Assembly (NCBI RefSeq): GCF_000716545.1
Contig: NZ_JNWZ01000001.1
Coordinates: 170,371-234,370, forward strand
Reading direction: 5' to 3'
Source: Kitasatospora phosalacinea
GTDB taxonomy: Bacteria; Actinomycetota; Actinomycetes; Streptomycetales; Streptomycetaceae
DNA length: 64,000 bases
This document shows positions 25,401-33,445 of this stretch, in pieces; position 1 is the stretch's first letter; each line of letters opens with the position of its first letter. The position numbers and the translations under genes were made by a program. The notes beneath the pieces were generated by a model. It saw only the letters and a program-made list of their open reading frames with translations. It was not told the origin of the DNA and did no database searches.

Positions 25401-26792
25401 CTACCCCCGGTCGTCGTCGTAGGCGCTGGTGCCCTCGTCCAGCAGCGGGCCGTCCGCGGCCGGATCCGACTTCAGGTGGGCGGGGGCCAGCGCGCGCAGG
25501 CCGTGGTAGCCGAGCAGGACGACCAGGGTGCCCAGCGCGATGCCGCCGAGCTCGAAGTCGTCGGTGAACTTCAGCGTCACGTTGCCGATGCCGATGATCA
25601 CGCCCGCCGCGACCGGCACCAGGTGCAGCGGGTTGGTCAGGTCCACCCGGTTGTGGATCCAGATCTGCGCGCCCAGCAGGCCGATCATGCCGTACAGGAC
25701 GACGGTGATGCCGCCCAGCACCCCGCCCGGGATCGCCGCGACCACCGCGCCGAACTTCGGGCACAGGCCGAACAGGACGGCGAAGCCGGCCGCGCACCAG
25801 TACGCCGCCGTCGAGTACACCCGGGTCGCCGCCATCACGCCGATGTTCTCCGCGTACGTGGTCGTCGCCGGACCGCCCACCGCCGTGGACAGCACCGTCG
25901 CCGCGCCGTCCGCCATGATCGCGGTGCCCATCCGGTCGTCCAGCGGGTCACCCGTCATCTGCGAGACCGCCTTCACGTGCCCGGCGTTCTCCGCGATCAG
26001 CGCCACCACCACCGGCAGCGCCACCAGGACCGCCGAGGCCGAGAAGCTCGGCGCGTGCAGCGAGGGCAGGCCGATCCAGTCCGCCTTGCCGACGCCCGAC
26101 AGGTCCAGGCGCCAGTGCTCGGTGGCCGGGCCGCCGCCCACCGAGGAATCGATCTTCCCGAAGACCCGGTCGAACAGCCAGGAGACCGCGTACCCGAACA
26201 CCAGCCCCAGGAAGATCGCGATCCGCGACCAGAACCCGCGCAGCACGACGAGGGCGAGGGCCGTGAACGCCATCACCAGCAGCGCCGTCCACTGGTCCTG
26301 CGGCCAGTACGTCCCCGCCGTCACCGGCGCCAGGTTGAACCCGATCAGCATCACCACCGCGCCGGTGACCACCGGCGGCAGCACCGCGTGGATCACCCGC
26401 GCCCCGAACCCCTGCACCACCGCCCCGCACGCCGCCAGCACCGCGCCCACCACCAGCAGCGCGCCCGTCAGCGTCGCCGCGTCCCCGCCCTGGCTCCTGA
26501 TCACCGCCGCCACACCCACGAACGACAGGCTGGAGCCCAGGTAGGAGGGGATCCGGCCCCGCGTCACCAGCAGGAAGAACACCGTCGCCACACCCGACAC
26601 CATCACCGCGAGGTTCGGATCCAGCCCCATCAGGACGGGCGCCACGAACGTGGCCCCGAACATCGCCACCACGTGCTGCGCCCCGAGCCCGACCGTCCGC
26701 CCCCAGGACAGCCGCTCGTCCGGCCGCACCACCGCCCCGGGCCGCGGCGAGCGCCCGTCCCCGTGCAGCTTCCACCCGAACCCGACCTTCAT
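25401..26792 (-). CDS. NCS2-family uracil/xanthine permease
   Basis: A 463-residue transporter with about 12-14 transmembrane segments of the NAT/NCS2 fold. The TTYAENIGVM motif, the internal ADGAATVLSTAVGG segment and the AENAGH sequence are those of uracil-type (UraA/PyrP) members, so uptake of uracil with protons is the best call; purine specificity cannot be excluded. ATG 26792 follows AGGGA. It is convergent with a MerR remnant and separated from the next upstream minus-strand gene by 139 bases. Pyrimidine-salvage partners are not adjacent. Confidence 0.88.
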   Translation of the reverse strand: MKVGFGWKLHGDGRSPRPGAVVRPDERLSWGRTVGLGAQHVVAMFGATFVAPVLMGLDPNLAVMVSGVATVFFLLVTRGRIPSYLGSSLSFVGVAAVIRSQGGDAATLTGALLVVGAVLAACGAVVQGFGARVIHAVLPPVVTGAVVMLIGFNLAPVTAGTYWPQDQWTALLVMAFTALALVVLRGFWSRIAIFLGLVFGYAVSWLFDRVFGKIDSSVGGGPATEHWRLDLSGVGKADWIGLPSLHAPSFSASAVLVALPVVVALIAENAGHVKAVSQMTGDPLDDRMGTAIMADGAATVLSTAVGGPATTTYAENIGVMAATRVYSTAAYWCAAGFAVLFGLCPKFGAVVAAIPGGVLGGITVVLYGMIGLLGAQIWIHNRVDLTNPLHLVPVAAGVIIGIGNVTLKFTDDFELGGIALGTLVVLLGYHGLRALAPAHLKSDPAADGPLLDEGTSAYDDDRG

Positions 26793-26931
26793 GCCGTTCC
26801 CTGTTCCACTCGACCGGACCGCCCCCGAAGCGGACTCCGGGACCACGCGCTGACCGCACCATGATCCCCCGGCCGCGGGGCAGGAGGTTCGAGGGGAGCC
26901 GGTGTCGGTTCCCGCGGTCTCCCGCTCCGGG

Positions 26932-27303
26932 TCAGGCCCCCGAGGCGCCGATCTTCTCGTTGGCGAGGCGGACGAGGTCCCCCGCGAAGGCGTCCCGGAC
27001 CCGGCCGAAGAGGTCGGTCACGATCACGCCGTCCGCGCGGAGGTAGCACTGACACACGCCGAGCCGTCCGGCCAACCGGCGCCAGGAGAAGGCGATGCCG
27101 TAGATCACCAGCGGGATCCCCACCACGATCGCGGCCTTCACCAGGGCGTTGTCCGGCCGCATCACCACCAGCCCGACGAGCAGCACCACGCAGAACACCA
27201 GGACGAACCGTCGCCCGAGCTGCCAGAGCACCCCCGGGATGCCGATGACGGAAGAACTCCGGTGGAGCGCACCGAAATCGGGCCCCCGAACCTGCCGTGC
27301 CAT
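26932..27303 (-). CDS. Small membrane protein of unknown function
   Basis: The 123-residue protein has two hydrophobic helices around residues 32-50 and 58-72. Both are followed by a cytoplasmic-looking end (RADGVIVTDLFGRVRDAFAG) that resembles the start of a PH-like or DUF-type domain. ATG 27303 is the best start by length and Met context, with only a weak purine-rich site. No motif allows assignment. It precedes the uracil permease on the same strand but with 139 bases between. Confidence 0.65.
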   Translation of the reverse strand: MARQVRGPDFGALHRSSSVIGIPGVLWQLGRRFVLVFCVVLLVGLVVMRPDNALVKAAIVVGIPLVIYGIAFSWRRLAGRLGVCQCYLRADGVIVTDLFGRVRDAFAGDLVRLANEKIGASGA

Positions 27304-27571
27304 GCCGAACCCCCACCCTGGCCGCAGAGCCGACCGGCGCGACCGCCGGGCCCCGGCGCCCACTATTCAAGGAGCGTCGGACAGTTGGCAAGACTCCCCG
27401 TGGCGACGTCCCGCGAACCGGGCCCGGCCGCCGGCCGGTAACTGGGCTCGGCCCACCGCCCGGGACACGTCCGCGGGCGTCTCGTACTCGAGGTGGCCGG
27501 CCACTTCCGCCGAGAGGCCGTCGGAGCCGGGCCGGGGGCCGGAACCTTCCGGCCGCTGGGCGTCCGGTGCG

Positions 27572-28312
27572 TCAGGCGGGGGAGTCGGTGGGGGAGAGGA
27601 CGTGGTGCGCGGGGATCTCGCGGTTGACGAGCTTCCCGGCGAGGAGGCTGAGCCCGCCGTCGCCGTTGTTCCGGGAGTGGCTGCGCAGCAGCAGGTCGGC
27701 CTGGTCCATGGTCAGGCCGCCGCTCTCGGCCAGGATGCCCTTGGCCCGTTCGATGAGGGAGCGGGTCCGCAGGGTGTGGGCGATCCCCTCCCTGACCCGC
27801 GACGGCGCGTTTCCGGCACCGTGCTGGAGCAGGGCGATCACGGCGAGGTCGGCGAGGGTCTGCGCCCTGAGCATGTCGGCTCCCGGCGCGCCGCCGACCT
27901 CGGTGTCGAACAGGTTGAGGGTGCCCACCACGGTGCTGCCGGCGCGCAGCGGGAGCGCCCGGACGGAGGCGTAGCCCGCCTGCCGCGCGGCGGGGGCGAA
28001 ACGCGGCCACCGGTCGTCCGCGGCGCCGAGCTCGACGCCCGCGACGGCCCGACCGGTGCGGGCGCAGTCCACGCAGGGACCTTCGTCCAGGCTCGTCTGG
28101 AAGGACTCCAGCCGGCGGACGGCGTCGCTGGAATAGGCGACGTCGCGCAGGGAACCGTCCGCGTCCACGACCACGATGCCCGCCCCGGCGGCCGAGCACA
28201 GGGTGACGCAGTACTCCGTGACCCGGGTCAGGACCTCGGCGAGGTCGAAGTCGGTGACCAGCGACTCGGTGAGGCCGGCGAACGCCTCGTCCTGGCGCCT
28301 CTCCGGTTCCAT
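27572..28312 (-). CDS. GAF-ANTAR domain regulator
   Basis: The 246-residue protein starts at ATG 28312 with GGAGG 7 bases upstream. Residues 15-155 form a GAF sensor domain (VTEYCVTLCSAAGAGIVVVD, then DEGPCVDCARTGRAV and GTLNLFDTEVG). The C-terminal 65 residues are an ANTAR RNA-binding domain (LRTRSLIERAKGILAESGGL, then the helix TMDQADLLLRSHSRNN). ANTAR proteins bind paired hairpins in nascent RNA and block termination. The two Cys in GPCVDCA may be sensory. It is the first of three ANTAR genes in a row on this strand. Confidence 0.92.
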   Translation of the reverse strand: MEPERRQDEAFAGLTESLVTDFDLAEVLTRVTEYCVTLCSAAGAGIVVVDADGSLRDVAYSSDAVRRLESFQTSLDEGPCVDCARTGRAVAGVELGAADDRWPRFAPAARQAGYASVRALPLRAGSTVVGTLNLFDTEVGGAPGADMLRAQTLADLAVIALLQHGAGNAPSRVREGIAHTLRTRSLIERAKGILAESGGLTMDQADLLLRSHSRNNGDGGLSLLAGKLVNREIPAHHVLSPTDSPA

Positions 28313-28349
28313 GGCCACCTCCGCTTTCCCTGCCAACGCTACGCCCCTT

Positions 28350-29081
28350 CTACGGCTGTCGGTCATTGTCCGTCCGGTCGTCGGTGAAGCGCAGCCGCCG
28401 GGCGACGACCTCGCGCGCGAGGTCCCCCACCGACGCGCCCTCGGTGAACGCCTTCGCCCGGAGACGGGCCAGGGCGGTGTCGGCCGGGGCGTCGAGCTGC
28501 ACCATGATCATGCCGACGGCCTGGTCCACCTCCACGCCGTCCGCCCCCGGCCGGTCGAGCCACGAGGGGAGCCCGGGGGCCTCCTCGAAGGCGGCGATCA
28601 GGGCGAGGGTGCTGGTGTCGACCGCGATCCGGACGGCGGCCAGGTCCTCCTGGCGGAACGGCGCCCCGTGGTGGCGGTGGAGGCTGAGCACGCCGAACGG
28701 GCTGCCGTGCAGTCGCAGGGGGGAGGCGAGGATCGTGGCGATGCGGGGCGGGGCGCTCGGCAGGGTGGAGGCGAGGACGGGCCAGCGGTCGCCGCCCGGC
28801 CCCGCGAGGTCGTAGGCCAGGACCGGCCGCCCCGTGCGGAGGGCCTCGACGGAGGGGCCCTCGCCCAGGGTGAACTGGAGTTCCTCCGCGGAGGCGGCCG
28901 CGCCGTCGCTGGCGAACAGGGCGTGCGGCGGGGCGTCGTGGTCGCCGGTCAGGGCGATGGCGGCGCCTGCGACGGGCAGCGCCTCGACGCAGGCGGCGCA
29001 CAGGCGGTCGGGGAGGGGCGTGCCGTCCTCGCGGGCGACGGCGTCCGCCAGGATGCGACCCGTACGGGCCTGCTCACTCAT
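28350..29081 (-). CDS. GAF-ANTAR domain regulator (second)
   Basis: The 243-residue protein is paralogous in layout to its downstream neighbour: GAF sensor (residues 20-165; ALPVAGAAIALTGDHD, LGEGPSVEALRTGRPVLAYD, GVLSLHRHHGAPFRQEDLA) followed by an ANTAR domain of about 60 residues (VDQAVGMIMVQLDAPADTAL, then the terminal helix ASVGDLAREVVARRL). The ANTAR is typical, starting AVGMIMVQL. AGGGTGG precedes ATG 29081. Only 37 bases separate it from the next gene, so the two GAF-ANTAR genes are probably one unit. Ligand and RNA targets are unknown. Confidence 0.92.
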   Translation of the reverse strand: MSEQARTGRILADAVAREDGTPLPDRLCAACVEALPVAGAAIALTGDHDAPPHALFASDGAAASAEELQFTLGEGPSVEALRTGRPVLAYDLAGPGGDRWPVLASTLPSAPPRIATILASPLRLHGSPFGVLSLHRHHGAPFRQEDLAAVRIAVDTSTLALIAAFEEAPGLPSWLDRPGADGVEVDQAVGMIMVQLDAPADTALARLRAKAFTEGASVGDLAREVVARRLRFTDDRTDNDRQP

Positions 29082-29333
29082 GCCACCACCCTGATCGCGT
29101 CCTCCGGCCCGCCCGGCCCCGGAACGACCCGGTCGCCGCCGTCCGGTACCGATGGTACGGGCGCCCCGTGCCCGGGGCGCGCACCTCCCGCCAGGCCGCG
29201 CCCCCGCACCGGGGCCCTCCCGGACGGGCGGGCCGGAGGGCTGGGCCCGCGGCGCGCCGGGTCGGGGACGCCCCGTTCCGGCGACGGCCGCGTGCGGGCG
29301 GGCGGCGGTCCGGCCCCGCCGTCCCTCTCCACG

Positions 29334-30077
29334 TCACGCTCTCCGTCTCCCCGCGACGGCCGGCGGTCCGGAGCCCGTGACGGCGGTGAGCCCGCCGACG
29401 ATCTCCCGGGCCACCTGGGCCTCGCTCCGCCCGGTGCGCCGCGCGCGGGCCGACAGCACGGCCCCGGCGACGTCCGGGCTCACGCCCGAGACCTCGGCGA
29501 GCACGCCCTTGGCCCGTTCGACCGCCGTGCGCGCGGCCGGCCGCCGGACGACGGCCGCGCCGTCGGCCCCGAGCGGGACGCGCACGGTCGTGCAGCCGAC
29601 GGCGACGGCCCGCCGCCCGGTCGCCCCGACCCGTGCGCGGTGGCGCCGCAGGAGCTCCGCGCGGCCGCCCGCCCGGACGCGCCCGGGCCGGGGCGGGGCG
29701 GCCGGCCCCGAGCGGGCGGGCCGGGGCGGGAACAGGACGTCGAGCGTTCCGGTCAGGTCGAGCAGGCGGAGCACCGCCGGACTGCATCCGCTCACGGTCA
29801 GGCACCGGCCGGTGCTGCCCGCCCTGCGGCGGAGTTCGAGCAGGACGTTGAGACAGGCGCAGTCGCAGAAGGACACCCCGGACAGGTCCAGGGCCAGGGA
29901 GCGCCGACTCGCGCGCAGCCCCGACCGCAGCGCCCGGTGCAGCTCCGGCGCGCTGTCGGTGTCGACGGCCCCCCGGACCACGACACCGGTGGCGCCGGGA
30001 CGGACGTGCCGCTCGACGACGAGCCGCGCACCGGCGCCGGAACCGGGGGACGCGTGGTTCCGCGCTCGTGGCCTCAT
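29334..30077 (-). CDS. STAS-ANTAR fusion protein
   Basis: The 247-residue protein combines an N-terminal STAS (anti-anti-sigma) domain (about residues 18-115) with a C-terminal ANTAR domain (about residues 180-240: AARTAVERAKGVLAEVSGVS, then SARARRTGRSEAQVAREIV). In SpoIIAA-type STAS proteins the phosphorylated serine follows Asp in DSSG. Here the loop reads FCDCACLN, so that Ser is Cys73 and the usual Gly is Cys75. That would prevent ordinary kinase control and adds a thiol cluster. GGAAGGAG precedes ATG 30077. The domain pair would link partner-switch signalling to RNA antitermination, which is inference. Confidence 0.9.
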   Translation of the reverse strand: MRPRARNHASPGSGAGARLVVERHVRPGATGVVVRGAVDTDSAPELHRALRSGLRASRRSLALDLSGVSFCDCACLNVLLELRRRAGSTGRCLTVSGCSPAVLRLLDLTGTLDVLFPPRPARSGPAAPPRPGRVRAGGRAELLRRHRARVGATGRRAVAVGCTTVRVPLGADGAAVVRRPAARTAVERAKGVLAEVSGVSPDVAGAVLSARARRTGRSEAQVAREIVGGLTAVTGSGPPAVAGRRRA

Positions 30078-30098
30078 GGCTGCTCCTTCCGGCAGCTG

Positions 30099-30104
30099 GT
30101 ACCC
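30099..30104 (-). promoter_or_regulatory. GGGTAC -10-like element upstream of the STAS-ANTAR gene
   Basis: On the minus strand GGGTAC ends 22 bases before the ATG at 30077, the -10 sequence of SigB-type stress promoters in Streptomyces. A matching GNNT -35 at 14-16 bases was not found, so this is a weak call. Confidence 0.35.
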
Positions 30105-30238
30105 CTTCCAGCATGGTTCGGCCCGTACGGCCGGTCAACGCCTGGCCCGGGCACGCCGCTCCCGGACTGCCGGGGCGGCCCTCCCCGGAGTAGCGTCGGT
30201 GGCGGAGCGGGCGCGGCGTGCCGGGCGGAGGTGGCCGG

Positions 30239-31465
30239 ATGGATGTCGACGGGTCGGGCGCCGCCGGGCGGGCGCCGCACGGTGGTGGCGACGCGGTCCT
30301 GGGCGCGGTGCTCGCGGAGGTGCTGGCGGCCTCGCACCGGACCGCCCCGCAGGAGGTCCCCGCCCTGGTGGCGGGCGCGGCGCGGGCGCTCGGCCTGGGC
30401 GGTGCGGAGGTCTTCCTGGCCGACCTGCAGCAGCGGCTGCTGGTGCCGCTGCCCGATCCGGAACTGCGGCAGCCGCCGGACGCGCTGCACGTCGACGGCA
30501 CGCTGGCGGGCCGCGCCTACCGCACCAGGCGGGTCGAGACGTCCGCCGGACCGCCGGGGACGGGGTGGGTGCCCCTGGCCGACGGGGTCGAGCAGATCGG
30601 CGTGCTGCGCGTCGGCGCGCACGTCCCGCCGGGGCCGCTGCTGGACCGCGCCCGCGCCCTGGCCTCCCTGGTGACCCTGCTCGTCGTGTCGAAGTCCGCC
30701 GTCGGCGACGTCCTGGTGCGCACCGTCCGGACCCGCCCGATGAGCCTGCAGTCGGAGCTGCTGTGGGCGTTCACGCCGCCCCGGACCATCGGCACCCGCA
30801 GCGTCACCTCCAGCGCCGCCCTGGAGCCCGCCTACGAGGTGGCCGGGGACGCCTTCGACCACAGCCTGGCCGGCGACCTCCTGCACCTGACCGTGGTCGA
30901 CGCGATGGGGCACGACCTCGCGTCCGGCGGGGCGAGCGCCGTCGCCCTCGCCGCCTGCCGCGCCACCCGCCGCGCGGACGGCACGCTCGCCGACATCGCC
31001 GAAGCGATCGACACGACGCTGACCCGCTGGATCCCGGACCGGCTGCTGACCGCGGTGATCGCCGACCTCGACACCGCCACCGGGCACCTGTCCTGGGTCA
31101 ACTGCGGCCACCCGCCGCCGCTGCTGATCCGCGCCGGCCGCATCGTCCCCGGCGCGCTGGAGCGGCGGGCGCACATTCCGCTCGGCATCGAGGAGCACCA
31201 CCGGCCGGTGCCCGTCCACCACGCCCGCCTGCAGCCCGGTGACCGCCTCCTCGTTCACACCGACGGCGTCACCGAGGCCCGGTCCGCCGACGGCGACCTG
31301 TTCGGCGAGCAGCGCCTCGTCGACACCGTCGTCCGGGCCACCGCCACCGGCCACCCGGCACCCGAGGCCCTGCGCCGGCTCATGCACGCCCTCCTCGCCC
31401 ACCGCGACCACGACCTGCGCGACGACGCCACGGTGATGCTCGTCGAATGGCACCCCGAACGGTGA
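30239..31465 (+). CDS. SpoIIE-type PP2C phosphatase with GAF-like N-terminus
   Basis: The 408-residue protein has an N-terminal 130-residue region like a GAF sensor (VAGAARALGLGGAEVFLADL) and a C-terminal SpoIIE/PP2C phosphatase. Metal-ligand positions are visible in AYEVAGDAFDH, VVDAMGHDLASGG, HTDGVTEARSADG and the terminal DLRDDATVML. The first is AGDAFD where most have GGDWYD. Such enzymes dephosphorylate anti-anti-sigma (STAS) proteins and so activate stress sigma factors. It sits divergent from the STAS-ANTAR gene, an obvious candidate partner. GGAGG precedes ATG 30239 by 7 bases. Confidence 0.92.
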   Translation: MDVDGSGAAGRAPHGGGDAVLGAVLAEVLAASHRTAPQEVPALVAGAARALGLGGAEVFLADLQQRLLVPLPDPELRQPPDALHVDGTLAGRAYRTRRVETSAGPPGTGWVPLADGVEQIGVLRVGAHVPPGPLLDRARALASLVTLLVVSKSAVGDVLVRTVRTRPMSLQSELLWAFTPPRTIGTRSVTSSAALEPAYEVAGDAFDHSLAGDLLHLTVVDAMGHDLASGGASAVALAACRATRRADGTLADIAEAIDTTLTRWIPDRLLTAVIADLDTATGHLSWVNCGHPPPLLIRAGRIVPGALERRAHIPLGIEEHHRPVPVHHARLQPGDRLLVHTDGVTEARSADGDLFGEQRLVDTVVRATATGHPAPEALRRLMHALLAHRDHDLRDDATVMLVEWHPER

Positions 31466-31546
31466 GGACCGCCCGGGCCGCCCGTCCCCGGCCACCGGCC
31501 ACCGGCCAGGAGTCGGGACACCGCACGCGGTCGCACGGGCGTCGGC

Positions 31547-31552
31547 GGGTAC
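31547..31552 (+). promoter_or_regulatory. GGGTAC -10-like element
   Basis: GGGTACGCG lies 44 bases before ATG 31596, with CGGT 15 bases upstream as an imperfect GNNT -35. It resembles the two better SigB-type promoters further along. Confidence 0.35.
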
Positions 31553-31595
31553 GCGCCGACCGGAGTGAACCGCTTCCGCCGGTCCGGGAGACACG

Positions 31596-32555
31596 ATGCC
31601 GACCCGACGCGAACTGCTCGTCCCCCGACAGATCGAGGAAGACCTCGTCCGCGACCGCCACCCGGCCCGGGCGCCGGCCCGCCGCCGGCTCCTGGCCTGC
31701 CGGTGGTGGCGCCCCCGCTTCCTCGCGGCCCTGCTCGCGCTCCTCGTCCCGACCGGCAGGACCGCGGGGATCGCGGTGTGGGTGCTCCGCTGGGCCCTCG
31801 TCGTCCTGCTGCTGGTGCGCATCGCCGTACTGGACCGCTCCCGGGGCCGTCGCCGAGCCCCCGTGCCCCCGACCGTTCCGGCCCGGGCGGAGGACGGGAC
31901 CCGGGCCGTGCCGGCGGTGTCAGGCGGGTTCGGCGCCTTGGACGCCCAGCGCCGCCAGGAGGGCGGTCCGGTGCAGGCCGGCGACGGCGTCGGTCAGGTC
32001 GGGGTGGCGCAGGAGGGCGGTGGCTCCGGCGCCGTGGGTGCCCGGGTCGGTGAGGCGGCGCAGGGCGCCGGTGCGGTGCTCGGTCGCGTCGAGGGCCCGG
32101 TGGGCGGTCCCGGCCAGGTCGGGGTCGGCCAGGAGGCAGGCGGCCCAGCTGACGACGGTCTCGTCGACCCAGGTCCGCCACGCGGTGTCGTCGGGCCGGG
32201 GATCGCAGCCGGTCAGCCCGTCCAGTCGGCCGGATCCGCCCGGGCCGAGGAGGTCCAGCAGTTGCCCGTCGATCGCGGTCGGGTAGCGCAGGGCCGCGGC
32301 GAGGGCGGCGGCCTGCCGGGCCTGGGCCTCGGCCAGGGCGCGGCTGAGCGCGCCCGGCGGCGGCGGGTAGGCGTTCAGGAGCCAGCGGGCGGACGCGGCT
32401 ATGACGGGGGTGAGGTCGGCGGGCACGGCGTGAGTCCCTCGCGGAAGGCGCCCGCCGGTGCCCGGGACGGGCGGCGTGCGAGCTGTCGGCACGGGGCCGC
32501 GCTGCCCCGTTCGTGGCCGATCAGTGTAGGCCGCGGCCCCCGCCCCGCGGCATGA
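31596..32555 (+). CDS. Possible small membrane protein with a long tail antisense to the next gene
   Basis: The frame starts after GGGAGACACG and the GGGTAC element. Its first 100 residues look genuinely coding: a charged start (TRRELLVPRQIEEDLVRDR), then two hydrophobic helices (RFLAALLALLVPTG and GIAVWVLRWALVVLLLVRIA). From about residue 108 it runs antisense to the minus-strand gene at 31920-32426, with the Gly/Gln/Val-rich composition typical of a shadow frame, and no stop occurs until 32555. Either the protein is truly 319 residues, or the original stop was lost. The N-terminal membrane part is credible; the tail is doubtful. Confidence 0.35.
   Translation: MPTRRELLVPRQIEEDLVRDRHPARAPARRRLLACRWWRPRFLAALLALLVPTGRTAGIAVWVLRWALVVLLLVRIAVLDRSRGRRRAPVPPTVPARAEDGTRAVPAVSGGFGALDAQRRQEGGPVQAGDGVGQVGVAQEGGGSGAVGARVGEAAQGAGAVLGRVEGPVGGPGQVGVGQEAGGPADDGLVDPGPPRGVVGPGIAAGQPVQSAGSARAEEVQQLPVDRGRVAQGRGEGGGLPGLGLGQGAAERARRRRVGVQEPAGGRGYDGGEVGGHGVSPSRKAPAGARDGRRASCRHGAALPRSWPISVGRGPRPAA
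31920..32426 (-). CDS. Soluble helical protein of unknown function
   Basis: The 168-residue protein begins at GTG 32426, which has GAGGGA 8-9 bases upstream; an in-frame extension to 32492 lacks a site. It is predicted all-helical (IAASARWLLNAYPPPPGALS, then QAAALAAALRYPTAIDGQLL and DETVVSWAACLLADPDLAG), with no membrane segment or known motif. It is the minus-strand partner of an overlapping plus-strand open frame, and its coding pattern is the better of the two. Function unknown; the stress-island position is the only context. Confidence 0.65.
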   Translation of the reverse strand: MPADLTPVIAASARWLLNAYPPPPGALSRALAEAQARQAAALAAALRYPTAIDGQLLDLLGPGGSGRLDGLTGCDPRPDDTAWRTWVDETVVSWAACLLADPDLAGTAHRALDATEHRTGALRRLTDPGTHGAGATALLRHPDLTDAVAGLHRTALLAALGVQGAEPA

Positions 32556-32579
32556 CCTCCGTCACGGGCCGGGCCCGGA

Positions 32580-32619
32580 CGGCTTCGGGGCCGCGCCGTG
32601 CGGCGCGGCCCCGAAGCCG
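32580..32619 (-). terminator. 19-bp perfect hairpin after the hemerythrin gene
   Basis: CGGCTTCGGGGCCGCGCCG (32580-32598) is perfectly complementary to CGGCGCGGCCCCGAAGCCG (32601-32619) around a two-base loop. It begins 25 bases downstream of the minus-strand hemerythrin stop and should be its terminator. Confidence 0.85.
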
Positions 32620-32643
32620 GAGTGCCGCCGGTGGCGGTCCGGT

Positions 32644-33204
32644 TCAGGACTTGCCGCGGCCGGTGACGAAGTCGCGGGCCCGGTCGACCAGGCCCGCGCC
32701 CGGGCCCAGGAGCTTGCTGGCCGTGGGGGTGTTCGGCGTGGAGGGGTGCGGCCGGGTGGGTGCCACGGCCTTGGCCCGGCGGATCTTGTCCCCGAGGTCG
32801 TCGAGCGCCTCGGCGGAGCACGCCTGGCGCAGCATCGGGAAGAGGTTGTCCTCCTCGTCCCGGACGTGCTCGGTGACCTCGTCCATGAGCCGCTGCAGCA
32901 GCGGGCCCGTCCGCGGGTCGTCGGCGTCGGCCCCCTCCAACTCCTTGAGGATCTCCTCGACCCGGTCGTGATCCTGGATCTCCTTGTCCGCGAGCCGGTC
33001 GCCGCCCGGGACGTGCTCGCGCACCGCCGGGTAGAGGTACTGCTCCTCGGCCACCGAGTGCCGTACCAGCTCGATGGTGACCTCGTCGACCAGGTCGCGC
33101 AGCTCCCGGCCGCCGCCGGTGGTCGCCTTGATCCGGCCGAACATCTCCTCCACCTCGCGGTGGTCGGCCGTCAGTTCCTCGATCACGTTCCCGCCGTGCC
33201 CCAT
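32644..33204 (-). CDS. Hemerythrin HHE-domain protein
   Basis: The 186-residue four-helix protein carries the HHE iron-binding pattern: ELTADHREVEEMF, RHSVAEEQYLYPAV, IQDHDRVEEILKEL and HVRDEEDNLFPML, giving the expected His and Glu ligands for a di-iron site. The C-terminal 45 residues are a basic, flexible tail (RAKAVAPTRPHPSTPNTPTA). Such proteins bind or sense oxygen, NO or iron in actinobacteria, and several are stress-induced. ATG 33204 is favoured over a much longer open frame because it starts the domain and follows GAGAGG. Confidence 0.92.
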   Translation of the reverse strand: MGHGGNVIEELTADHREVEEMFGRIKATTGGGRELRDLVDEVTIELVRHSVAEEQYLYPAVREHVPGGDRLADKEIQDHDRVEEILKELEGADADDPRTGPLLQRLMDEVTEHVRDEEDNLFPMLRQACSAEALDDLGDKIRRAKAVAPTRPHPSTPNTPTASKLLGPGAGLVDRARDFVTGRGKS

Positions 33205-33445
33205 CGCACACCAGCCTCTCGTCGGTCGTCTCCGGGCCGGATCCGTCCCGCGCCCGGCCGGCAGTGATTCCCCCGGAGGGCGGGACGTGCGGGCGCGCCG
33301 CGCGCACATCACCCGATCGGAGAGGCGCGCGGACGCGTCGGCGAGCGGGTCCGGCGGTGGGTCCGGCACGGGGAACCGCCCGCCCGTCCCGGGGACGCCG
33401 CGGCGGTCCCGCTCCCCGGCTGCGGAGCGGGAACGCGCCCGGGGC

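Noticed and set aside
27363..27571. Short minus-strand frame (EVAGHLEYETPADVSRAVG) after the first GAF-ANTAR gene
   Set aside because: It looks partly coding but has no start with a binding site and contains a TTA codon; too little to call even a remnant with confidence.
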